In this document: positions 1 through 4,791 of the stretch, in pieces | Layout: the number at the start of each line of letters is the position of its first letter | Numbering within the stretch: position 1 is the first letter of the stretch | Origin: Spirochaetaceae bacterium | GTDB taxonomy: Bacteria > Spirochaetota > Spirochaetia > Treponematales > Breznakiellaceae | Assembly (NCBI GenBank): GCA_031255395.1 | Contig: JAIRSQ010000199.1 | Location: forward strand, 1-5,471 | DNA length: 5,471 nucleotides | Reading direction: 5' to 3' | The notes under the pieces: model-generated | The model's input: the letters and a program-made list of their open reading frames with translations, nothing else | Told to the model about the DNA's origin: nothing | The model's database searches: none | Position numbers and translations under genes: made by a program

Positions 1-801
1 CCTCCTGCCGCCGCGCTTAGGCGGACAGAACCGCCGCCCGCCCCGACGCAAACCGCGCCCGCGGCGGCTGTCGGGCCTCTGCCCGCGCTTACGGCGCGGA
101 ATCCTCCGGTAGAGACGGAAAAGCCGGCGGAACAGGCCGCAAGCCGCACCCTAAGGGTGCGGACAGGCCGGACCTTTGAAATCCCGTTTCAGGGGGGCGG
201 CTGGATATATACCGGCGAAGAGAATTCCAGAAGCGGCATAAACTATGATTCGCGCCGCGTCGACAACGGCGTTCAAACCTTTACGTTCCGCGCCGAAAGA
301 GAGGGGGACTACGCCCTTACATTTTACAGGCAGGACTTTTTGCGGGATTATTATACAAACGAGCTCGTCAAGGTTATAGTCAGGAACGACGCTCCCGAAT
401 CGACGGCTACTACGCCGATTACTGCGACGCCGCAGCCGGAAACTCAGCCGCCGCCGACTCCTTCCGCCGGCGCTATTGGCGCGCCCGCTGTCGACGCGTC
501 CGCAGCTGGAACGTCCGGCGACGAGGACTACCTACAGCTGGCGCGGGAGGCTGTCGCCGCAAATAACTACCCCGAGGCGATAAGCCTGCTTGACAGATTC
601 CGCGAGAGCCATCCCGCCATGAACGACGAGGCGTGGTGGCTTTACGGCCAGTCCTTCGAGGCCGCTTCCTCTGCCCGCGACATCAAAAGCGCGCTGGACG
701 CGTACTCCTGCCTGACCCGCGAGTATCCGCAGAGCAGGTATTACGGCGACGCTCAAAACCGTATCGCGTTCCTTAACAGGTTTTATTTCAATATAAGGTA
801 G
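1..801 (+). CDS. TPR-like envelope protein of a Bat-type operon (5' end missing)
   Basis: The frame is open from base 1 to the TAG at 799-801, so the first visible 266 residues are a C-terminal part and the true start lies upstream. Visible residues 1-48 are a Pro/Ala-rich linker. Residues about 50-130 look like a compact beta domain with GGGWIYTGE, then several alternating strands (VQTFTFRAE, GDYALTFYRQ, ELVKVIVRND). A second Pro/Thr/Ala-rich linker covers about 131-172. Residues about 176-266 are helical and TPR-like, with the pattern LAREAVAANNYPEAISLLDRF followed by WWLYGQSFE and ALDAYSCLTREYPQSRYYGDA. The long flexible linkers suggest an extracytoplasmic or lipoprotein-like location, but the N-terminus that would show a signal is not in view. 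The next gene, a batA-like VWA gene, begins 8 bases after the stop, so one operon is likely. TPR proteins such as BatC and BatE accompany BatA/BatB in several phyla, so a scaffold role for VWA partners is an inference. Exact family not recognised. Confidence 0.8.
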   Translation, partial: PPAAALRRTEPPPAPTQTAPAAAVGPLPALTARNPPVETEKPAEQAASRTLRVRTGRTFEIPFQGGGWIYTGEENSRSGINYDSRRVDNGVQTFTFRAEREGDYALTFYRQDFLRDYYTNELVKVIVRNDAPESTATTPITATPQPETQPPPTPSAGAIGAPAVDASAAGTSGDEDYLQLAREAVAANNYPEAISLLDRFRESHPAMNDEAWWLYGQSFEAASSARDIKSALDAYSCLTREYPQSRYYGDAQNRIAFLNRFYFNIR

Positions 802-809
802 GGCGGGCT

Positions 810-1808
810 ATGCTGACGTTTGACAAGCCTGCTTTCGCGGTTGCCGCATTTGCCGCTCCGTTTGTAATTTTTGCGCTGCGGCGTTTTTTCCGCGGCGCTT
901 TCCGTCTGTCGTTTTCGCTTGGAACGCCGGGCGGGGACTGTTTTAAGGCGTCGGCGGGCTTCCGTCTCTTTGCCGCCTTCTTAAACGCCGCCGACTATGT
1001 CGTTGCAAGCCTGTTGCTTCTTGCGTCTGCGGGGCCGAAATTTGTAGTGAACGAGACGGTTTGGCTTGAGCGCGGCGCGGACGTGCTGTTCGTGCTTGAT
1101 TGCAGTCCTAGCATGGCTGGCATTGACATGGCGGGAAAGAGCCGTTTTGACGCGGCGCGCGAATTGATAAGAAATTTTGCGGAGAACCGGCCTGCCGACG
1201 CCGTAGGACTCGCCGCCCTCGGGAACGACGCTGCCCTGCTGATACCGCCCACGGTTGACCGCAACGCGCTGTTCGACCGTCTGGACAGGCTCGCTATAGG
1301 GGAACTGGGTGACGGCACGGCGCTTGGCACGGCACTCGTTCTGGCGGCGTTTCATCTGGAAAATTCCGCCGCAAACCGCAAGATAGCGGTGCTTATCACG
1401 GACGGCGAGAACAACGCCGGCGCGGTACACCCGCTCGCGGCGGCGGCGGCGCTGGGCGAGCAGGGAGCGATTCTGTATGTGATAGGTGTCGGCAGTTCTG
1501 GCGAGATTCCTGTTGATTACATTGATCCTGTAACAAAAACGCGCAGGATGGGCTCTTTCGAATCGCGTTACAGCCATGAGAGCCTTATTGCCATAGCCGG
1601 CGCCGCGGACGGCAAGTTCATGTACGCTCCCGGCCGCGACTCGTTTGAGACGGCCTTTGGCGCGTTAAACAGGGCGGAGCCTGCAACAAGCCGCTCCGTA
1701 GTCCGAGGACGGGAGAACGATCTGTCCGATGCCTTTGCGGCAGCCGCGCTGGCGTTATGCTTTTTATCGCGACTGTTACGCGCACTCTTTCTTGGAGCGC
1801 CGCTTTGA
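810..1808 (+). CDS. batA: BatA-like membrane-anchored VWA domain protein
   Basis: This 332-residue protein has the usual BatA layout and length. Hydrophobic segments lie at about 9-26 and 62-76, the VWA domain at about 88-285, and a last hydrophobic segment at about 308-328. The metal-ion-dependent adhesion site (MIDAS) looks complete: DCSPS at 97-101 gives the DxSxS motif, Thr170 lies in GDGTALG, and Asp198 lies in LITDGEN. The stretch GVGSSGEIPVDYIDP (226-240) matches the typical BatA loop after the penultimate strand. The VWA domain is expected on the outer face of the inner membrane, where it may bind partner proteins through a divalent cation; the precise function of Bat proteins is unsettled. 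The ATG at 810 follows the upstream stop by 8 bases, with only a weak AAGG/GGG-type ribosome site, and its MLTFDKPAF beginning fits the family. The gene ends inside the start of the next VWA gene, suggesting translational coupling. Family is secure; the batA symbol rests on gene order and the IPVDYIDP-type loop. Confidence 0.85.
   Translation: MLTFDKPAFAVAAFAAPFVIFALRRFFRGAFRLSFSLGTPGGDCFKASAGFRLFAAFLNAADYVVASLLLLASAGPKFVVNETVWLERGADVLFVLDCSPSMAGIDMAGKSRFDAARELIRNFAENRPADAVGLAALGNDAALLIPPTVDRNALFDRLDRLAIGELGDGTALGTALVLAAFHLENSAANRKIAVLITDGENNAGAVHPLAAAAALGEQGAILYVIGVGSSGEIPVDYIDPVTKTRRMGSFESRYSHESLIAIAGAADGKFMYAPGRDSFETAFGALNRAEPATSRSVVRGRENDLSDAFAAAALALCFLSRLLRALFLGAPL
1794..1797 (+). promoter_or_regulatory. 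Shine-Dalgarno GGAG for the TTG-started batB-like gene
   Basis: GGAG sits inside the end of the batA-like gene, 7 bases before the TTG at 1805. This is ideal spacing, and the in-frame ATG at 1757 has no purine-rich site in front of it, so this element decides the start call. Confidence 0.7.
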
Positions 1809-2923
1809 CTTTCGAGTATCCCGCCAGACTTTTGTTGCTTTTAGCGCTGATTCCCGCGATTCTGCTGACGGTTATAAACTACAAGCGGCGTTTTTCGCGT
1901 ATTTATTCGCTGTTGGGCTCTTCTCCAGTAATATTTTATGATGATGTGGGATCGGAGCCGGAGGCCCGCAAACTGTCGATGCGAACGGAACTGCGGCTGC
2001 GTTACATCGGTTCTAACCTGTTTTTCATAGTTTTTTTTGTCTGCATGGCGTTCGCGCTGGCAGGGCCGCGCGGCGGAGTCCGTTTTGTTCGCGAGACGCG
2101 GCAAGGCGCCGACATTGTGTTCGCCTTCGACCTGTCCCGCAGCATGGACGCGAGGGACGCGCCGCCGTACGCGTCGGGCGGGTTATCCTCGTCAAGGCTG
2201 GAAAGTTCCGTATATACCGCAAAGGCGATGACGCAAAACCTGCTTGCCTCTTCCGCCGCCGGAGACATACGTTTCGGAGCGGCGATTGGCAAGGGCGAGG
2301 CCGTGCTTGCCATACCGCTTACCGGCAATACGGAGGCGCTATTCGCGCTGCTGGACAGTCTTTCCGTCCTTGCTATGACTTCGCGCGGCACGAATCTGGA
2401 AAAACTTCTAGATACGGCCTCTTCAGCCTTCCAGGACAGCTTCCCGTCCGCGCGTTATGTCGCGCTGTTTTCTGACGGCGAAACCCTGTCAGGCTCCGTC
2501 GCGGCCGCCGCGGAACGTCTGCGGCAGAAGGATGTCAAACTGCTGGCCTGCGGCGCGGGTTCCGTTTACGGGGCGGCTGTCCCCGAAACTGAGCGCGGCG
2601 AAACCGGACATCCAAGCGAAAGGAGCGCTCCCCCGATAATCAGCTATTTGCGGACGGACATTCTTTCCGCTGCGGCGGAAAGAACGGGCGGCCTGTTTGT
2701 TGAAAGCGGTGTCGGCGCCGCCGCTGAGATGGCCGGTTTCGTCAGATCAAACGGACTGCCGGAGGATGTCGAAAACGCGTGGACTCTGCGCGAAGAAAGC
2801 GGCGGCAGGCGTCGTCCGTTCATTATTGCCGGCTTGGCCGCATTCATAATCTCGAAACTGTTTTCGCTGAAACTTAAAAAACCGCCCGCCCGCAAAATTC
2901 CGTTTGGCCGGCAGCCTGTATAG
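1805..2923 (+). CDS. batB: BatB-like membrane-anchored VWA domain protein (TTG start)
   Basis: Read from the TTG at 1805 this is 372 residues. Hydrophobic helices lie at about 7-24 and 70-87, the VWA domain at about 102-315, and a C-terminal hydrophobic helix at about 338-354 followed by a basic tail. MIDAS residues are present: DLSRS at 109-113, Thr196 in SRGTNLE, and Asp224 in LFSDGET. Between DLSRS and the SRLE motif there is a Gly/Ser-rich insert (about 119-130). The later loop (GAGSVYGAAVPE, then ISYLRTDILSAAAERTGG) is typical of BatB-like proteins. The TTG start is chosen because GGAG lies 7 bases before it, because TTGA overlaps the preceding stop, and because the N-terminus MTFEYPARLLLLLAL is classical for Bat proteins. 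An ATG at 1757 would add 16 residues but lacks a ribosome site. It probably pairs with the BatA-like product in the inner membrane. No strong terminator follows the TAG stop. Confidence 0.85.
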   Translation: MTFEYPARLLLLLALIPAILLTVINYKRRFSRIYSLLGSSPVIFYDDVGSEPEARKLSMRTELRLRYIGSNLFFIVFFVCMAFALAGPRGGVRFVRETRQGADIVFAFDLSRSMDARDAPPYASGGLSSSRLESSVYTAKAMTQNLLASSAAGDIRFGAAIGKGEAVLAIPLTGNTEALFALLDSLSVLAMTSRGTNLEKLLDTASSAFQDSFPSARYVALFSDGETLSGSVAAAAERLRQKDVKLLACGAGSVYGAAVPETERGETGHPSERSAPPIISYLRTDILSAAAERTGGLFVESGVGAAAEMAGFVRSNGLPEDVENAWTLREESGGRRRPFIIAGLAAFIISKLFSLKLKKPPARKIPFGRQPV

Positions 2924-2928
2924 CTCGC

Positions 2929-2947
2929 TCAATATAGCATATATTGA
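2929..2947. promoter_or_regulatory. Perfect 8-bp inverted repeat, candidate operator (dyad 1)
   Basis: TCAATATA and TATATTGA are perfect reverse complements separated by GCA. The dyad is AT-rich, starts 6 bases after the batB-like stop, and its centre (2938) is roughly 80 bases upstream of the predicted mtlA transcription start. A weak RNA hairpin is possible, but there is no GC core or following T-run, so a protein-binding site is more plausible than a terminator. The binding protein is unknown. Confidence 0.4.
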
Positions 2948-2966
2948 CACTGCCAGGCCGTGCCAA
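2944..2966. promoter_or_regulatory. Candidate MtlR operator: TTGACAC-N9-GTGCCAA (dyad 2)
   Basis: The arms TTGACAC (2944-2950) and GTGCCAA (2960-2966) are inverted and differ only at the fourth position of each arm. MtlR sites described for Bacillus-type mannitol operons have, as I recall, the form TTGnCAC...GTGnCAA with a 6-base separation. Here the separation is 9, so the match is partial. The centre (2955) is about 65 bases upstream of the predicted start and upstream of the -35 box, an activator-type position. A PRD regulator encoded in the same operon (from 4791) is the natural candidate to bind it. Confidence 0.5.
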
Positions 2967-2982
2967 AAGTTACGTTACTTTT
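2965..2982. promoter_or_regulatory. 6-bp inverted repeat abutting the -35 box (dyad 3)
   Basis: AAAAGT (2965-2970) and ACTTTT (2977-2982) are perfect reverse complements around TACGTT. The spacer and inner arms also make a direct repeat, GTTACGTTAC (2969-2978). The dyad ends 2 bases before the proposed -35 hexamer, so a protein bound here could touch RNA polymerase or block it. As RNA it would be a weak stem followed by T-rich sequence, so a poor terminator for the upstream operon is the alternative reading. Confidence 0.35.
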
Positions 2983-2984
2983 TA

Positions 2985-3013
2985 TTGCCGCATATCAGAG
3001 ACGCCTGTATAAT
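2985..3013 (+). promoter_or_regulatory. Sigma70-type promoter for the mannitol operon
   Basis: A perfect TATAAT -10 box (3008-3013) is preceded by TTGCCG (2985-2990) with a 17-base spacer. TTGCCG matches the -35 consensus at four of six positions, and a weak -35 is usual for promoters that need an activator. Transcription would begin near 3019-3021, leaving a leader of about 43 bases before the mtlA ATG at 3063. It lies in the only AT-rich gap of the window, between the Bat-type and mannitol blocks. Confidence 0.7.
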
Positions 3014-3021
3014 CATTTTGA

Positions 3022-3035
3022 AGACTTTATAGTCT
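3022..3035. repeat. Small inverted repeat at the predicted mtlA transcript 5' end
   Basis: AGACT (3022-3026) and AGTCT (3031-3035) flank TTAT. The element falls within the first bases of the predicted mtlA leader. It could be a minor 5'-end stem that protects the message or an operator half, but at 5 bp chance occurrence is quite possible. Confidence 0.25.
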
Positions 3036-3049
3036 ATTAAAATACTTAT

Positions 3050-3054
3050 GGAGG
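3050..3054 (+). promoter_or_regulatory. Shine-Dalgarno GGAGG that fixes the mtlA start at 3063
   Basis: GGAGG lies 8 bases before the ATG at 3063. An in-frame ATG at 3048 overlaps this site and has no ribosome site of its own, so the downstream ATG is the start. Confidence 0.8.
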
Positions 3055-3062
3055 ATGTAAAA

Positions 3063-4460
3063 ATGGTAAAACAGAATGTCCAAAAAGTCGGACGTTTTCT
3101 CTCCGCGATGGTGATGCCGAACCTCGGCGCTTTTATAGCGTGGGGTCTTATTACGGCGCTCTTTATTCCGACCGGATGGACGCCCAACGAGAGGCTGGGC
3201 AATATGGTAGGGCCAATGCTTACCTACCTGTTGCCGTTGCTGATAGGTTACACGGGCGGCAAGATGCTGCACGGTGTGCGCGGCGGTGTCGTGGGCGGGA
3301 TAGCCACGATAGGCGTGATCATGGGAGCGGACATCCCTATGTTCCTCGGCGCGATGATCGCGGGGCCGTTGGGCGGCTGGGTCATCAAGAAGTTCGATGA
3401 AGGGATTGAAGGCAAGGTCCCTGCGGGTTTCGAGATGCTGGTAAACAACTTCTCGGCCGGTATCTTGGGCGGAGCGCTGTCGATACTCTGCTATCTGGGC
3501 ATAGGTCCGCTAGCGGCAGGCGCGACAAACGGACTTGGCGCGGGCGTTGGCTGGCTAGTTGATCGCAATATGTTGCCGTTCGCGTCGGTACTCGTCGAAC
3601 CGGCCAAGATACTGTTCCTTAACAACGCGATAAACCACGGCGTATTCACTCCGCTTGGCACAGAGCAGTCACTCCAAATAGGCCGCTCTATCTACTTTAT
3701 GATAGAGTCAAACCCAGGGCCCGGTCTTGGGTTGCTCCTTGCCTACTGCTTGCTTGGCAAGGGTAACGCAAAATCGAGCGCGCCCGGCGCGGTGATAATC
3801 CACTTCTTTGGCGGCATCCACGAGATATACTTCCCGTACGTGCTGATGAACCCTGTACTGATATTGGCCATGATAGGCGGCGGTTTCTGCGGCGTTCTCA
3901 CGCTGAGCATTCTGGGCGGCGGACTCATAGCTCCCGCATCCCCGGGATCGATATTCGCCGAAATGATGATGACTCCGAAAGGCTATCACTTCGCGAACCT
4001 TGCAGGCATAGCGGTCGGCGGCGCGGTAAGCTTCCTGCTGTCCATACTGTTGTTGAAGGTCGCGGGCAAAGACGAAGCTGACCTCGAAGCGGCGCAGGAA
4101 TCGACTCGCTCGATGAAAGCCGAATCGAAGGGCGTATCGGTGGGAGAAACAGCGGTCGCGGGCGCGAAATTTACTTCGTCTTCCGTAAAAAAGATCGTAT
4201 TCGCTTGTGATGCCGGCATGGGCTCAAGCGCGATGGGCGCCACGAAACTCCGCAAGAAACTTCAGAATGCGGGCTTTACAGAAATTGTGGTCGTACACTC
4301 GCCTGTCAGCGAGGTCCCGGCGGATGCGGACGTGATAGTCTGCCACAAAGAGTTGCAGGAACGCGCCAGGGCGAGCAATCCGCGCGCCCGTGTCGTGGCT
4401 ATCACAGACTTCCTGAGCGCTCCGGAATATGACACGCTGGTACAGGATCTGAAAGGCTAA
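3063..4460 (+). CDS. mtlA: Mannitol-specific PTS permease, enzyme IICB (MtlA without IIA)
   Basis: This inner-membrane transporter imports D-mannitol and phosphorylates it to mannitol 1-phosphate. The protein is 465 residues from the ATG at 3063, which has a GGAGG site. The IIC membrane domain covers about 1-335 and contains family hallmarks: GRFLSAMVMPNLGAFIAWG near 10-28, LIGYTGGK near 60-67, GFEMLVNNFSAGI near 122-134, NNAINHGVFTPLGTEQ (187-202), and GGIHEIYFPYVLMNP (250-264), whose GIHE is the sugar-binding signature. A polar linker with MKAESKG (351-357) leads to the IIB domain (about 374-465). Its phosphorylation site is Cys382 in ACDAGMGSSAMG, equivalent to Cys384 of the E. coli protein. 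The IIA domain found at the C-terminus of the 637-residue E. coli MtlA is absent, as in Bacillus-type IICB proteins, so a separate or regulator-fused IIA is needed. IIC and linker resemble the enterobacterial protein closely, by memory alignment. It is first in an operon with HPr and a PRD regulator. Confidence 0.97.
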   Translation: MVKQNVQKVGRFLSAMVMPNLGAFIAWGLITALFIPTGWTPNERLGNMVGPMLTYLLPLLIGYTGGKMLHGVRGGVVGGIATIGVIMGADIPMFLGAMIAGPLGGWVIKKFDEGIEGKVPAGFEMLVNNFSAGILGGALSILCYLGIGPLAAGATNGLGAGVGWLVDRNMLPFASVLVEPAKILFLNNAINHGVFTPLGTEQSLQIGRSIYFMIESNPGPGLGLLLAYCLLGKGNAKSSAPGAVIIHFFGGIHEIYFPYVLMNPVLILAMIGGGFCGVLTLSILGGGLIAPASPGSIFAEMMMTPKGYHFANLAGIAVGGAVSFLLSILLLKVAGKDEADLEAAQESTRSMKAESKGVSVGETAVAGAKFTSSSVKKIVFACDAGMGSSAMGATKLRKKLQNAGFTEIVVVHSPVSEVPADADVIVCHKELQERARASNPRARVVAITDFLSAPEYDTLVQDLKG

Positions 4461-4474
4461 TTTTATTGCAAGGT

Positions 4475-4505
4475 TTCCCCGCCTTATGTTTTTCAAGGCG
4501 GGGAA
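4475..4505. other. Perfect 11-bp GC-rich hairpin between mtlA and the HPr gene
   Basis: TTCCCCGCCTT (4475-4485) and AAGGCGGGGAA (4495-4505) are perfectly complementary around a 9-base loop, ATGTTTTTC. The stem starts 15 bases after the mtlA stop. What follows is TTCTCTCC rather than a T-run, so it does not read as an ordinary intrinsic terminator; neither strand gives one. Within a continuous operon it could stabilise or mark processing of the mtlA message, or attenuate, setting different mtlA and HPr levels. The stem is certain; its function is inferred. Confidence 0.65.
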
Positions 4506-4533
4506 TTCTCTCCAGCGAAGTTAAGGATTTATT

Positions 4534-4791
4534 ATGCACGAGATCAGTTACACCATTGCGGACCCCGACGGTATCCATGCGAGGCCTGCGGGTAAGTTTG
4601 TCGAAGAGATGCAGAAATTTAAAAGCGTCATCACGGTAAACCGGGACGACAAATCGGCGGATGCCAAGAAGCTGTTCGCGCTGATGAAGATGAGAGTAAA
4701 GGCGGGCGAAACGATTATCGTCAAAGCGGAGGGGGATGACGAGGAAGCGGCCGTGAATGCGGCACTCGCCTTCTTGAAGGAACATTTGTAG
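4534..4791 (+). CDS. HPr family phosphocarrier protein lacking the regulatory serine
   Basis: The 85-residue cytosolic protein has the length and fold pattern of HPr, the carrier that moves phosphate from enzyme I to the IIA units of sugar PTS. The active site is intact: GIHARPAG at 13-20 with His15 and Arg17. Aligned without gaps to Bacillus HPr, the segment KSADAKKLFALMKMRVKAGE (40-59) covers the regulatory-site helix. Ser46 of the classical protein falls on Lys46, with Lys45 before it and no Ser or Thr from 42 to 59. Regulation by HPr kinase/phosphorylase is therefore not expected. A ribosome site AAGGA (4523-4527) is 6 bases before the ATG. It lies between mtlA and the PRD regulator, so a dedicated mannitol-operon carrier is likely; whether it is also the general HPr (ptsH) of the cell cannot be told, so no symbol is given. 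Confidence 0.93.
   Translation: MHEISYTIADPDGIHARPAGKFVEEMQKFKSVITVNRDDKSADAKKLFALMKMRVKAGETIIVKAEGDDEEAAVNAALAFLKEHL

Noticed and set aside
157..801. GTG at 157 as the start of the first gene
   Set aside because: The frame is open to base 1 and the upstream part codes for a plausible Pro/Ala-rich linker; the GTG cuts into the start of the beta domain and has no well-placed ribosome site.
1437..1452. CGG/GCG triplet run as a hypervariable repeat
   Set aside because: Only about four to five units and it encodes an Ala-rich helix in the VWA domain; ordinary for GC-rich coding sequence.
981..1577. Long open frame of 198 codons on the minus strand opposite the batA-like gene
   Set aside because: Arg-rich translation typical of the antisense of a GC-rich gene; the plus strand codes for a complete VWA protein with its MIDAS.
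2944..2949. Perfect TTGACA as a -35 box
   Set aside because: No acceptable -10 box lies 16-18 bases downstream; the sequence is better explained as an arm of the MtlR-like dyad, while TTGCCG/TATAAT downstream forms a well-spaced pair.
3048..3062. ATG at 3048 as the mtlA start
   Set aside because: It overlaps the GGAGG ribosome site that serves the ATG at 3063, and the family N-terminus fits the later start.
4475..4505. Hairpin as a ribonucleic antiterminator target of a BglG-type regulator
   Set aside because: The regulator begins with two DNA-binding HTH domains and lacks the RNA-binding domain, and no overlapping alternative terminator is visible.
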